Below, piece by piece: positions 24,868 to 33,786 of a DNA stretch of 43,696 nt; within the stretch, counting starts at the first letter, position 1; each line of letters opens with the position of its first letter. Below the pieces are notes generated by a model. That model saw only the letters and a program-made list of their open reading frames with translations. It made no database searches and had not been told where the DNA came from. The stretch is from Trinickia diaoshuihuensis (GTDB lineage Bacteria > Pseudomonadota > Gammaproteobacteria > Burkholderiales > Burkholderiaceae): contig NZ_QUBS01000069.1 in assembly GCF_003390925.1 (NCBI RefSeq), positions 1 to 43,696 on the forward strand. Reading direction: 5' to 3'. The position numbers and the translations under genes are program-made.

Positions 24868-26199
24868 ATGAATAGATCGTTCGTGCGCCGCGCGCTCGCG
24901 CTTGCCTCGCTCGGAATCGCTGCAACACTGGCTGCGCCGGCTCAAGCGAAGACGGAAATTACGCTTTCGCGTTTTTTCGGGGCTTGCGACGCCGAATACG
25001 GCAAGGTGACGGACGTGAGCAAGGCGTCGGGAGAGTGCGGGATCATCACGACGATCGTGAACGCGTTCAATGCGACGAACAAGGAAGATATCGTCGTGAA
25101 GCCTCAGATCATCGAATGGTCGCCGTACTATACGCAGCTCGACGCGCGCATCTTGAGCCGCGACGTGCCGACGATCTCGGTCATGCACGAGGCCGTGCTG
25201 GGCGACTACGTGAAGCGCAATCTGGTCGAGCCGCTCGATGACGGCTTCAAGTCGGTGGGCATCGACAAAGCCGATTTCACGAGTCAAGCGCACCGCGCCA
25301 TCACCTTCGGCGACAAGACCTATGCATTGCCGTTCGATACGCATTCGTGGCTCTGGCATATCAACGTGAATCTTTTCAAGAAGGCAGGGCTCGTCGATGC
25401 GAGCGGCAAGCCCGTCTTGCCTAAAACACCGGACGAACTGCTGACGCAAGCGAAACAGTTCAAGGAGAAGACGGGGCTTCCGTACTTCGCGGTGCCGATC
25501 GCCAACGAGTCGGCTGCGCAAACCCGCAGCTTCTACACGTGGGTGTATCAGCAAAACGGTACGCTGTTTCCTAGCGGTCCGACGAAGATCGACACGCATA
25601 CGCCGGCCGCCGCCAATGCGCTTACGCTTTACGACAAGCTCATGAAAGCGGGCGATATCACACCAGGATTGGACTACGGCGCGGCGAACCAGGCATTCGA
25701 GAACGGCAAGGCGGGTGTGCTGATGTGCGGCACTTGGGTGATCGAGGATTTCACGAATCTTTCTAAAAAACCGGGTACGGCGCTGGCGGACGGCTACGAC
25801 GTCGTGCCGTTCCCGAATCTCTTCCAAAAGAAGGCCGTGTGGGCCGACGGGCATTCGTGGGTCATGCTCAAGGGCGGAGCGAAGGACGAGAAAACGCGGC
25901 ATGCCGCGTTCGTGTTCCTCAAGTTCCTATACGACCACGATGCCGACTGGGCCCGTACCGGACATTTGCCGGCGCGGCAGTCGGTCATCACGAGCGCCTC
26001 GTTCAACGCGCTACCGCATCGCTCGGAAATCAAGGAAATCTCCGCCACCGGCTACGCGCTGCCCAATACGGTCCCCCGGCAGTTCGCGATTCAGCAGATC
26101 GTGGGCGAGGAGATCAGCAACATGCTCTCGACCGGCAAGCCGGTTGCCGACGTCCAAAAGGAAGCCGAACAACGCACCAACGCCTTGCTCGCGCGATAA
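24868..26199 (+). CDS. extracellular sugar-binding protein of the ABC transporter
   Basis: A 443-aa periplasmic family-1 solute-binding protein. It has a Sec signal peptide ('NRSFVRRALALASLGIAA', cleavage near 'AQA-KTE' ~27) and the family blocks 'LPFDTHSWLWHINVNLFKKAGL' and 'GKAGVLMCGTWVIEDF'. AGGAG 6 bp before 24868 decides the start. It delivers the sugar to the permeases; separated from them by 121 bp, which may hold an internal promoter or an mRNA-processing site, a common arrangement for abundant binding proteins. Confidence 0.9.
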   Translation: MNRSFVRRALALASLGIAATLAAPAQAKTEITLSRFFGACDAEYGKVTDVSKASGECGIITTIVNAFNATNKEDIVVKPQIIEWSPYYTQLDARILSRDVPTISVMHEAVLGDYVKRNLVEPLDDGFKSVGIDKADFTSQAHRAITFGDKTYALPFDTHSWLWHINVNLFKKAGLVDASGKPVLPKTPDELLTQAKQFKEKTGLPYFAVPIANESAAQTRSFYTWVYQQNGTLFPSGPTKIDTHTPAAANALTLYDKLMKAGDITPGLDYGAANQAFENGKAGVLMCGTWVIEDFTNLSKKPGTALADGYDVVPFPNLFQKKAVWADGHSWVMLKGGAKDEKTRHAAFVFLKFLYDHDADWARTGHLPARQSVITSASFNALPHRSEIKEISATGYALPNTVPRQFAIQQIVGEEISNMLSTGKPVADVQKEAEQRTNALLAR

Positions 26200-26256
26200 C
26201 GTGATTGAAGCCTCGCGCGCCACTCCACATCGCTAAAGGATGGATAGAGGAACACC

Positions 26257-27768
26257 ATGATCGCTTCCCGTCTTATCGTCGATCGCGACTTCGTGATCTC
26301 CGAGCTTGACCGGCGCATGTTCGGCGTTTTCGTCGAACACATGGGCCGCTGCGTCTACACCGGTATTTTCGAGCCCGGGCACCCGGAAGCCGACGAACGC
26401 GGCTTTCGCCAGGACGTCATGGCGCTGACGCGTGAACTCGGCCCGACGATCGTGCGTTACCCGGGCGGAAACTTTCTCTCGGGCTACAACTGGGAGGACG
26501 GCGTGGGGCCGCGCGAAAGACGCCCGCGCCGTCTCGACCTTGCATGGTATTCGACGGAAACGAATCAATTCGGCACCAATGAGTTCATCGAGTGGTGCCG
26601 GGCGCTCGATATCGAGCCTATGTACGGCGTGAATCTGGGCACGCGAGGGCCCGACGAGGCCCGCCGCTTCATCGAATACTGCAACCATCCGGGCGGCACG
26701 GCGCTGTCCGATCTGCGCCGCGAGCACGGCTATGAAAAACCGCACGACATCAAGTTCTGGTGTCTCGGCAACGAGATGGACGGCCCCTGGCAGATCTGCC
26801 GCAAGACCGCGGAGGAATATGGGCGCGCTGCGCTGGAGACCGCCAAGGTGATGCGCTCGGTGGACCCGACGATTCAACTCGCGGCTTGCGGCTCTTCCAC
26901 GCACGAGATGCCGACCTACGGTATCTGGGAGGATCGTGTCCTCGATCACTGCTTCGAGCAAGTCGATTTCATTTCGCTGCACACCTACTTCGAGAATAGG
27001 CGCGATTCGACGGCCGAATTCTTCGGCAACATCGAAGTCATGGACCTGTTCATCAAGGAAATCGCGGCCGTGGCGGACAGCGTGGCGGCACGCAAGCATT
27101 CATCCAAGCGGATCATGCTGTCGTTCGACGAGTGGAACGTGTGGTACAAGGCACGCACCATCAATGATTTGCGCAAGCCGGGTTGGCCGGAGGCTCCGCG
27201 CCTCATCGAAGAGGTCTACAACCACGAAGATGCCATTGTGGTCGGAGGCGCGTTGATCACGATGATGAACAATGCGGACCGAGTGAAAAGCGCTTGCCTC
27301 GCGCAGCTCGTCAACGTCATCGGGCCGATCATGACCGAGCCGGGCGGCCGCGCGTGGCGGCAGACCATCTTTCATCCGTTCTCGCATGCGTCCAAATTCG
27401 GGCACGGGCGCGTGCTCAAGCCCGTTATCGAATCCCCGGCTTACGAGGCGGAAACCTTTCCTGAGATTCCATATCTGTGCGCCGCGGTGGTAGACGATCG
27501 CGCCACGGGCAAGACGGTGGTATTCGCGCTGAATCGACATCTGAGCGACGATATGGAACTCGATATCGAGTTGCGCGGTCTCGGTCGAGAGCGCGCGCTC
27601 GATCAGGCGATCGAGTTGTATCATGCCAACATGAAAGCGGTGAACACGGTGGATGCGCCGATGACGGTGGCGCCGACAATCAACACCGCCGTGTCGGTCG
27701 ATGGCGAGCGCGTCAGAGCGAAGCTCAAGCCGGGCTCGTGGAACGTGATTGTGACGACCGCAAGATAA
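26257..27768 (+). CDS. abfA: alpha-L-arabinofuranosidase, GH51
   Basis: A 503-aa glycoside hydrolase of family 51, which removes terminal alpha-L-arabinofuranosyl units from arabinan, arabinoxylan fragments or aryl arabinosides. The acid/base Glu is E173 ('CLGNEMDGPW') and the nucleophile E292 ('SFDEWNVWY'); the N-terminal 'GVFVEHMGRCVYTGIFEPGHP' is also conserved. There is no signal peptide, so it acts inside the cell on imported oligosaccharides, consistent with the transporter upstream. GAGGA precedes the ATG. Full length for the family. Confidence 0.95.
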   Translation: MIASRLIVDRDFVISELDRRMFGVFVEHMGRCVYTGIFEPGHPEADERGFRQDVMALTRELGPTIVRYPGGNFLSGYNWEDGVGPRERRPRRLDLAWYSTETNQFGTNEFIEWCRALDIEPMYGVNLGTRGPDEARRFIEYCNHPGGTALSDLRREHGYEKPHDIKFWCLGNEMDGPWQICRKTAEEYGRAALETAKVMRSVDPTIQLAACGSSTHEMPTYGIWEDRVLDHCFEQVDFISLHTYFENRRDSTAEFFGNIEVMDLFIKEIAAVADSVAARKHSSKRIMLSFDEWNVWYKARTINDLRKPGWPEAPRLIEEVYNHEDAIVVGGALITMMNNADRVKSACLAQLVNVIGPIMTEPGGRAWRQTIFHPFSHASKFGHGRVLKPVIESPAYEAETFPEIPYLCAAVVDDRATGKTVVFALNRHLSDDMELDIELRGLGRERALDQAIELYHANMKAVNTVDAPMTVAPTINTAVSVDGERVRAKLKPGSWNVIVTTAR

Positions 27769-27813
27769 CGCGGCACGGACGCCCTGGTGCGCGATGCCTA
27801 TGAAGGGGAAGTG

Positions 27814-28551
27814 ATGTTCGAGCGCGAACCGATCGTTGGCAATATTACGACGCAGATCGCGAAGATAATCGGCATGCGCGTGGTCTCGGGCGAGTTCGCG
27901 CCGGGCGATGCGCTGCCGGTTGAAAGCGAACTATGCAGCGCGTATGGCGTGAGTCGAACGACGTTGCGCGAAGCGATCAAGCAACTGGCCGGCAAACGGC
28001 TCATTGCGGTTTCGCCAAAAATCGGCACCCGTGTCTTGCCTTTCTCCGATTGGAATTTATTGGATCGCGACGTGCTCGCGTGGCGGCTCAACGCGCAGTT
28101 CGATTCGAAGATCGTCGAAGACATTTTCGAAATGCGACTGTGTTTCGAGCCGCGTGCGAGTTTTTTAGCCGCGCGTCACGGTAAGGAGGAGACGTTTCAA
28201 ATCATCGAGCGGCGTTATCTGGAACTCGCGGCGGCCTACGGACAATCGGCGCAGCATGGCGCTTCCGATATTCGCGCCGCGGCCGACGCGAACCTCGAAT
28301 TTCATCTCGCGATTATCACGGCGTCGCAAAACGGGATGTTTATTACGATCGGCAATGCCATTAAAGCCGCATTGCGCGTCTCGTCGGAAATGATGCAGCG
28401 TCAAGCAGCACAGCCGAGCGAGGACCTCGAACTGCACGATGCGGTGCGCAGGCATATCGTGGCGCGCGAGGCCGATAAGGCGTCGGCTGCGATGACACGT
28501 TTGCTCGAATCGTCGCGGGAGCGGATACAGCGCTATACGATTGCGCCGTAA
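27814..28551 (+). CDS. GntR-family regulator (FadR subfamily) of the arabinoside operon
   Basis: A 245-aa regulator: N-terminal winged HTH ('GEFAPGDALPVESELCSAYGVSRTTLREAIKQLAGKRLIAVSPKIGTRV', ~20-68) and a C-terminal all-helical FCD ligand-binding domain with the Asp/His metal pattern ('FEMRLCFEPRAS', 'DANLEFHLAIITASQN', 'LHDAVRRHI'). ATG 27814 is preferred over the GTG at 27787 because of GAAGGGGAAG just upstream. It lies 45 bp after the GH51 gene in the same direction, so it is probably co-transcribed and acts as the operon's sugar-responsive repressor. Confidence 0.9.
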   Translation: MFEREPIVGNITTQIAKIIGMRVVSGEFAPGDALPVESELCSAYGVSRTTLREAIKQLAGKRLIAVSPKIGTRVLPFSDWNLLDRDVLAWRLNAQFDSKIVEDIFEMRLCFEPRASFLAARHGKEETFQIIERRYLELAAAYGQSAQHGASDIRAAADANLEFHLAIITASQNGMFITIGNAIKAALRVSSEMMQRQAAQPSEDLELHDAVRRHIVAREADKASAAMTRLLESSRERIQRYTIAP

Positions 28552-28574
28552 GCTAGGGTGAGGTACTCGAGACG

Positions 28575-28606
28575 GGCGCTACGACGAGAACAACCGTCGT
28601 AGCGCC
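28575..28606. terminator. strong hairpin between convergent gntR and acnB
   Basis: A perfect 12-bp stem (GGCGCTACGACG / CGTCGTAGCGCC) with an 8-base loop lies in the 65-bp gap between the convergent ends. It has no T-run on either side. It probably stops or insulates transcription from both directions. Confidence 0.6.
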
Positions 28607-28616
28607 ATGGCGTGCT

Positions 28617-31202
28617 TTACGCCTGCACGGTGTCGGCGACTTCCTTGAAGTCTTCGATCTGATCGAAGTTCATGTACTTGTAGATCTTGTCGCCGTTGGC
28701 GGTCAGCACGCCCATGTCGGCCATGTACTCTTCCTTGGTCGGGATCTTGCCCAAGCGCGAGCAGATCGCGGCCAGTTCTGCCGACCCGAGATACACGTTC
28801 GTGTTCTTGCCGAGACGATTCGGGAAGTTACGCGTCGACGTCGACATGACCGTTGCGCCTTCACGCACCTGTGCCTGGTTGCCCATGCACAGCGAGCAGC
28901 CCGGCATTTCGGTCCGCGCGCCGGCGGTGCCGAACACACCGTAGTGGCCTTCCTCGGTCAACTGCTTTTGGTCCATCTTCGTCGGCGGTGCCACCCAGAG
29001 CTTGACCGGGATGTCGCGCTTGCCTTCGAGCAGCTTCGACGCCGCACGGAAGTGGCCGATGTTCGTCATGCACGAGCCGATGAACACTTCGTCGATCTTG
29101 GCCCCGGCAACTTCGGACAGCGTCTTGACGTCGTCCGGATCGTTCGGGCAAGCCACGATCGGCTCGTGGATATCGGCCAGATCGATTTCGATCACGGCGG
29201 CGTATTCGGCGTCGGCATCCGGCGACAGCAATTGCGGATCGGCCAGCCATTGCTCCATCGCGGCGATGCGGCGTTGCAGGCTGCGCGGGTCTTGATAGCC
29301 CTGCGCGATCATCCACTTGAGCAGCGTGACGTTGCTGTTCAGGTATTCGATGATCGGCTCTTTGTTCAGATGAACCGTGCAACCGGCGGCCGAGCGCTCG
29401 GCGGAAGCGTCCGACAATTCGAATGCCTGCTCGACCTTCAGATCGGGCAGACCTTCGATTTCGAGGATGCGGCCGGAGAAGATGTTCTTCTTGCCTTGCT
29501 TCGCAACGGTCAGCATCCCTTGTTTGATGGCGTACAAGGGGATCGCGTTGACGAGGTCGCGCAGCGTGACGCCCGGTTGCATCTTGCCCTTGAAGCGCAC
29601 CAGCACCGATTCCGGCATGTCGAGCGGCATCGTGCCCGTGGCGGCCGCGAAGGCGACCAAGCCCGAGCCTGCAGGGAAGCTGATGCCGATCGGGAAGCGC
29701 GTGTGCGAATCGCCGCCCGTGCCGACCGTGTCGGGCAGCAGCATGCGGTTCAGCCACGAGTGGATGACTCCGTCGCCCGGGCGCAGCGCGATACCGCCGC
29801 GCGTGCTGATGAAGTTCGGCAGCGTTTGGTGCGTTTTCACGTCCACCGGCTTCGGATAGGCAGCCGTGTGGCAGAACGATTGCATGACCAGGTCGGCCGA
29901 GAAGCCGAGGCACGCCAGGTCTTTCAGTTCGTCGCGGGTCATCGGGCCCGTGGTGTCTTGCGAGCCGACCGACGTCATCTTCGGTTCGCAGTACGTGCCC
30001 GGACGCACGCCTTGGCCTTCCGGCAGACCGCAAGCGCGGCCGACCATCTTCTGGGCGAGCGAGAATCCCTTGTTGGTATTGACCGGTTGCTGCGGCAGAC
30101 GGAACAACGTGGACGGTGCAAGACCCAGCGCTTCGCGCGCCTTGGCTGTCAAGCCGCGGCCGATGATCAGAGGAATGCGGCCGCCGGCGCGCACTTCATC
30201 GAACAGGACTTCCGACTTGACCTGGAATTGCGCGATCACTTCGCCGTTCTTCAGTGCCTTGCCTTCATACGGACGCAGTTCGACGACGTCGCCCATTTCC
30301 ATCTTCGAGACGTCGAGTTCGATCGGCAGGGCGCCGGCGTCTTCCATCGTGTTGTAGAAGATCGGGGCGATCTTGCCGCCGAGGCACACGCCGCCGAAGC
30401 GCTTGTTCGGCACGTACGGGATGTCCTCGCCCGTGAACCACAGCACCGAGTTCGTGGCCGACTTACGCGACGACCCCGTGCCCACGACGTCGCCTACGTA
30501 GGCGACGAGGTGGCCCTTTTCCTTCAGCGATTCGATGAATTTGACCGGACCACGCTTGCCGTCTTCTTCCGGCGTAATGCCGGGACGGGCGTTCTTGAGC
30601 ATCGCCAGTGCGTGCAGCGGGATGTCGGGGCGCGTGGTGGCATCCGGGGCCGGGGAGAGATCGTCGGTGTTCGTCTCGCCCGGCACCTTGAAAACGGTGA
30701 TCGTCAGGCTTTGCGGCACTTCGGGGCGGCTCGTGAACCATTCGGCGTCGGCCCAGCTTTGCATGACGGCGCGCGCGTTGGCGTTGCCCTTGTCGGCCAG
30801 TTCCTTGACGTCGTGGAACTGGTCGAACATCAACAGGGTTTTCTTCAGCGCGTCGGCGGCCACGGCACCCACTTCAGCGTCGGACAGCAACTCGATCAGC
30901 GGCTGAATGTTATAGCCGCCCAGCATCGTGCCGAGCAGTTCGGTGGCGCGTGCGCGCGAAATCAGCGGGCAGGCGGTCTCACCCTTGGCGACAGCGGCCA
31001 GGAACCCGGCCTTCACGCGGGCTGCTTCGTCCACGCCCGCGGGGACGCGGTGCGTGATCAGATCGAGCAGCGCCTGCTCTTCGCCGGCGGGCGGATTCGT
31101 CAGCAGTTCCATCAGCTCGGCGGTCTGTTGAGCCGTGAGCGGCAGGGGAGGGATACCGAGCGCGGCGCGTGCGGCCACGTGTGCACGAAAGTTTTCAAGC
31201 AT
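28617..31202 (-). CDS. acnB: aconitate hydratase B
   Basis: An 861-aa [4Fe-4S] enzyme of the TCA cycle (citrate to isocitrate via cis-aconitate), close to the 865 aa of E. coli AcnB. The N-terminal HEAT-like domain ('[23 protein letters not shown]...[11 protein letters not shown]') identifies the B type; cluster-ligand segments 'GSCMTNIGH' and '[10 protein letters not shown]' are present. The start at 31202 matches the conserved '[10 protein letters not shown]'; the frame is open further upstream but that is the promoter leader. A near-consensus promoter lies ~85 bp upstream. Also a 2-methylisocitrate dehydratase in some bacteria. Confidence 0.97.
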   Translation of the reverse strand: MLENFRAHVAARAALGIPPLPLTAQQTAELMELLTNPPAGEEQALLDLITHRVPAGVDEAARVKAGFLAAVAKGETACPLISRARATELLGTMLGGYNIQPLIELLSDAEVGAVAADALKKTLLMFDQFHDVKELADKGNANARAVMQSWADAEWFTSRPEVPQSLTITVFKVPGETNTDDLSPAPDATTRPDIPLHALAMLKNARPGITPEEDGKRGPVKFIESLKEKGHLVAYVGDVVGTGSSRKSATNSVLWFTGEDIPYVPNKRFGGVCLGGKIAPIFYNTMEDAGALPIELDVSKMEMGDVVELRPYEGKALKNGEVIAQFQVKSEVLFDEVRAGGRIPLIIGRGLTAKAREALGLAPSTLFRLPQQPVNTNKGFSLAQKMVGRACGLPEGQGVRPGTYCEPKMTSVGSQDTTGPMTRDELKDLACLGFSADLVMQSFCHTAAYPKPVDVKTHQTLPNFISTRGGIALRPGDGVIHSWLNRMLLPDTVGTGGDSHTRFPIGISFPAGSGLVAFAAATGTMPLDMPESVLVRFKGKMQPGVTLRDLVNAIPLYAIKQGMLTVAKQGKKNIFSGRILEIEGLPDLKVEQAFELSDASAERSAAGCTVHLNKEPIIEYLNSNVTLLKWMIAQGYQDPRSLQRRIAAMEQWLADPQLLSPDADAEYAAVIEIDLADIHEPIVACPNDPDDVKTLSEVAGAKIDEVFIGSCMTNIGHFRAASKLLEGKRDIPVKLWVAPPTKMDQKQLTEEGHYGVFGTAGARTEMPGCSLCMGNQAQVREGATVMSTSTRNFPNRLGKNTNVYLGSAELAAICSRLGKIPTKEEYMADMGVLTANGDKIYKYMNFDQIEDFKEVADTVQA

Positions 31203-31287
31203 GGGGGACCTGCTGGTATGGCGTTTCAGGGGCGGTTTGTCAGGCGATCCGAGGGCGTTGTACGCCCGGGACGCTGCTCCGTACGCG

Positions 31288-31316
31288 ATTCTATGCGCGA
31301 TGGCGAGGATCGTCAA
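31288..31316 (-). promoter_or_regulatory. sigma-70 promoter of acnB
   Basis: On the minus strand, TTGACG (31316-31311) and TAGAAT (31293-31288) are separated by exactly 17 bp, both one mismatch from consensus. It predicts an mRNA start near 31281 and a leader of ~78 bases before acnB. Confidence 0.75.
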
Positions 31317-31318
31317 AT

Positions 31319-31338
31319 ATCTTATATCTTATATAAGA
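31319..31338. promoter_or_regulatory. operator-like ATCTTAT repeats upstream of the acnB -35 element
   Basis: Two tandem ATCTTAT units run straight into ATAAGA, forming the perfect 12-bp palindrome TCTTATATAAGA (31327-31338). The block sits 2 bp upstream of the -35 box, the position of an activator site. The AT-rich palindrome fits a GntR-type TCA-cycle regulator, but the protein is not encoded here as far as I can tell. Confidence 0.5.
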
Positions 31339-31387
31339 CTCCGCCGGCGGAACGATAGGATCACGGGCGGAACGCAGATCCGGGCGC

Positions 31388-31420
31388 AAAAAAAACCGCT
31401 GCCCGAGGAAGGCAGCGGTT
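31388..31420 (-). terminator. intrinsic terminator of the small secreted protein gene
   Basis: A perfect 10-bp stem (AACCGCTGCC / GGCAGCGGTT on the plus strand) with a 7-base loop is followed, on the minus strand, by a run of eight T. It lies 84 bp past the stop of the small secreted protein and before the acnB operator. The rest of the 301-bp gap between that gene and acnB (31203-31503) holds the acnB promoter and otherwise nothing I recognise. Confidence 0.85.
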
Positions 31421-31503
31421 CTGTCATCGCGACGTGGATTGCGGGGAGAGGACCTAGCGCGACTGCGCCGGCCTCAAGCGGGGCCCTGAGCGGGCCGATT
31501 CTA

Positions 31504-31803
31504 TTACTGACCCACCGGCGACTTGGTGCTTGGCGTGGCGAGCGTATTGTTTGCTCCATACGCGGGCGTCGCGACCGTCGAATTTGTATTCATGTTCGCG
31601 CCGTTCTGTTGCCCGGAATTTTGCCAGCCTGCGCCGCTATCGGAAACGGGAGAGCCGGGCGTGCCGTAGCCGCTCGACGTATCTGCCGCTGCCGGCGATT
31701 TGACGCTAGGGGTGGCGAGCGTGTTATTGGCTTGTGCGAAAGCGCCGCCCGACGACGCCAGTGCCGCGACTGCTGCGATAAGTATGCCGATTGTCTTGTT
31801 CAT
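31504..31803 (-). CDS. small secreted repeat protein, unknown function
   Basis: A 99-aa protein with a clear Sec signal peptide (MNKTIGILIAAVAALASS..., cleavage after 'GGAFA', residue 23). The mature 76 residues are rich in Ala, Ser, Asn, Gly, Thr and Pro and have no Cys. They begin and end with nearly the same block: 'ANNTLATPSVKSP' and 'ANNTLATPSTKSP', with a related 'NSTVATPAYGAN' between. It looks like an unstructured periplasmic or extracellular protein. AGGAGG precedes the ATG and a strong terminator follows, so it is a well-expressed, single-gene unit. No function can be named. Confidence 0.75.
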   Translation of the reverse strand: MNKTIGILIAAVAALASSGGAFAQANNTLATPSVKSPAAADTSSGYGTPGSPVSDSGAGWQNSGQQNGANMNTNSTVATPAYGANNTLATPSTKSPVGQ

Positions 31804-31917
31804 GATCGTCCTCCTGGTTTAACTTATCAATTCTAGGAAAGGGAAGGCCGGCCATTAATCGCGATGTTGGCAATGGTGAATTTCGTTTCTCGAAGGCTAA
31901 GGATCTGAACGTCGGCT

Positions 31918-32826
31918 TCATTTCAGTCGAGTGTCATTCGTTTCTTCTCGCAGTAACTCGACGAACGCGCGTAGTCCCGCGGGAATGTGCCGATTGCCGG
32001 GGAAATAGAGAAAGAGCCCGGGAATGACCGGGCACCAATCGACTAACAAGGCGACCAGTCGCTTTTTCGCGAGCGCATCGCGTGCATAAGGCTCGGGCAC
32101 GTAAGCGATGCCGAGCCCGTCGATCGCGGCTTCCGTCATCAACGTATTGTTATCGAGCGTGAGCGCGCCGGGAGGATCGATCGTGAACGCTTGCCCGTGG
32201 CGGGCGAATTCCCAGCGATAGCGCTTTCCCCCGGGCAATCGTTGCCGGATGCAACGATGCGAATGCAACTCCTCCGGCGAGTTCGGTTTGCCATGTTGAC
32301 GCAAATAGCGCGGCGATGCGACGGTAAGAAACCGTAGGTCTTCGCTGACACGCACCGCGATCATGTCTTTGTGGACGGCTTCGCCGAGCCGCACGCCCGC
32401 GTCGAAACCTTCGGCGACGATATCGATGAACCGCCCCTCCGAGACGAGATCGAGCTCCATTTGCGGGTACTTCGCTAGAAAGCGCGGCACGACACTTTGC
32501 AACAGCGCGCGAATTGCGCCGTCGTTACCGTTGATCCGTAGCGTTCCGCGCACGGCTTTGTCGTCGCGCGCGATGTCGTCCAGCACATGATCGAGCTCGG
32601 TGAGCACCGGACGCAGTCGCGCCAATAGCCGTTCACCGGCTTCAGTCAGCGATACGCTGCGCGTGGTTCGATGCAATAGGCGCACGGCCAGATCGTCTTC
32701 GAGTCCACGCATCGCGTGGCTCAGCGCCGAGCGAGATAGGCCCAGTTCGCCCGCGGCTTTAACGAAGCTGCGCCGCGCGGCGACCATCGCGAAGGCGCGC
32801 AAATCGTCGAGCGTCGGTTGGCCCAT
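31918..32826 (-). CDS. LysR-type transcriptional regulator
   Basis: A 302-aa LysR regulator with HTH at ~5-62 ('RSFVKAAGELGLSRSALSHAMRGLEDDLAVRLLHRTT') and an effector domain from ~92. It diverges from an SDR gene with 98 bp between starts. This LysR/oxidoreductase arrangement is common; the SDR is the likely target. Confidence 0.9.
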   Translation of the reverse strand: MGQPTLDDLRAFAMVAARRSFVKAAGELGLSRSALSHAMRGLEDDLAVRLLHRTTRSVSLTEAGERLLARLRPVLTELDHVLDDIARDDKAVRGTLRINGNDGAIRALLQSVVPRFLAKYPQMELDLVSEGRFIDIVAEGFDAGVRLGEAVHKDMIAVRVSEDLRFLTVASPRYLRQHGKPNSPEELHSHRCIRQRLPGGKRYRWEFARHGQAFTIDPPGALTLDNNTLMTEAAIDGLGIAYVPEPYARDALAKKRLVALLVDWCPVIPGLFLYFPGNRHIPAGLRAFVELLREETNDTRLK

Positions 32827-32877
32827 TGGTGAATTTCCCTCAACAAGAGATACCGATTAGGGGTACTTCTGCCACGA

Positions 32878-32895
32878 ATCATAGCGCTCTACGAT
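32878..32895. promoter_or_regulatory. imperfect dyad between LysR and SDR genes
   Basis: ATCATAG-CGCT-CTACGAT pairs at six of seven arm positions. It lies ~30 bp before the SDR start and ~52 bp from the LysR start, so it could be the LysR operator; the evidence is weak. Confidence 0.35.
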
Positions 32896-32924
32896 GAATA
32901 CTCAATCTTTCGAGGAGCACGAAC

Positions 32925-33752
32925 GTGGCGAAGCATTGGTTGATAACGGGCGCATCGAGCGGTTTGGGACGCGGGATGGCGGAGCGAGTGCTAGCGCGCG
33001 GCGACGACGTCGTCGCGACGTTGCGCAAGCGCGGTGCGCTCGACGATTTGCTCGAGCAATACGGCGATCGTCTGCATGTCGTCGAATGCGACTTGACGCG
33101 CGTGGGGACGATTCGGGCCGCGGCCGAGCAGGCGTTCGCGTCGCGCGAGCGTATCGACGTTGTGGTTAGCAACGCGGGATATGGATTGTTTGGAGCCGCG
33201 GAGGAATTGCGCGACGAACAGATCGATCGGCAGATCGCGACGAATCTAACCGGTTCGATCCAACTCATTCGCGCGGTTTTACCGCGCTTAAGGGAGCAGG
33301 GCGGCGGGCGAATCGTGCAAACGTCATCGGAGGGTGGGCGTATCGGATACCCTGCCTTTAGCGTCTATCACGCCACCAAATGGGGCATCGAGGGCTTTAT
33401 CGAGGCGGTTGCAAAAGAGGTCCGAGGGTTCGGCATCGACTTCTTGATAGTGGAACCCGGTGCGACGCGGACGAACTTCGGCGCGGGCCTCGATCGCGCC
33501 GAACCGCTGCCGGTGTACGAGGAGACGAGCGTCGGTGAAATCCGTCGGGCGCTCGATGCGGGCTACTTCGAATTTGCCGATGCGGGAAAGACAGTCGATG
33601 CGGTCATCGCAACGATCGATAGCGCGGCCCCGCCGCTGCGTCTGGCGCTGGGCCGGTCGGCATATGAATCGATTCGCGCATCGCTCGTTAGGCAGCTCGA
33701 GGAACTCGAGCCGCAAAGGGACATTGCGTTATCGGTGATGTCGCGTGCCTAG
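32925..33752 (+). CDS. SDR-family oxidoreductase
   Basis: A 275-aa classical short-chain dehydrogenase/reductase. The cofactor motif TGxxxGLG is at 8-14 ('ITGASSGLG'), NAG at ~84-86 ('VSNAGYG'), the catalytic Ser in 'QTSSEGG' and the YxxxK pair in 'YHATKWG'. The Arg in 'ATLRKRG' after the second strand suggests NADP(H). The substrate is unknown. It starts with GTG, with GAGGAG upstream. Confidence 0.9.
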   Translation: MAKHWLITGASSGLGRGMAERVLARGDDVVATLRKRGALDDLLEQYGDRLHVVECDLTRVGTIRAAAEQAFASRERIDVVVSNAGYGLFGAAEELRDEQIDRQIATNLTGSIQLIRAVLPRLREQGGGRIVQTSSEGGRIGYPAFSVYHATKWGIEGFIEAVAKEVRGFGIDFLIVEPGATRTNFGAGLDRAEPLPVYEETSVGEIRRALDAGYFEFADAGKTVDAVIATIDSAAPPLRLALGRSAYESIRASLVRQLEELEPQRDIALSVMSRA

Positions 33753-33786
33753 CCGCTGCCGCTCGGCGCAACGCGGAGCGTGCCGT

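Noticed and set aside
28944-31358. An ~800-codon open frame on the plus strand opposite acnB
   Set aside because: It is rich in Arg, His and Val and mirrors the codon pattern of acnB in a GC-rich genome; acnB is unmistakable, and no ribosome-binding site or family motif supports the antisense frame.
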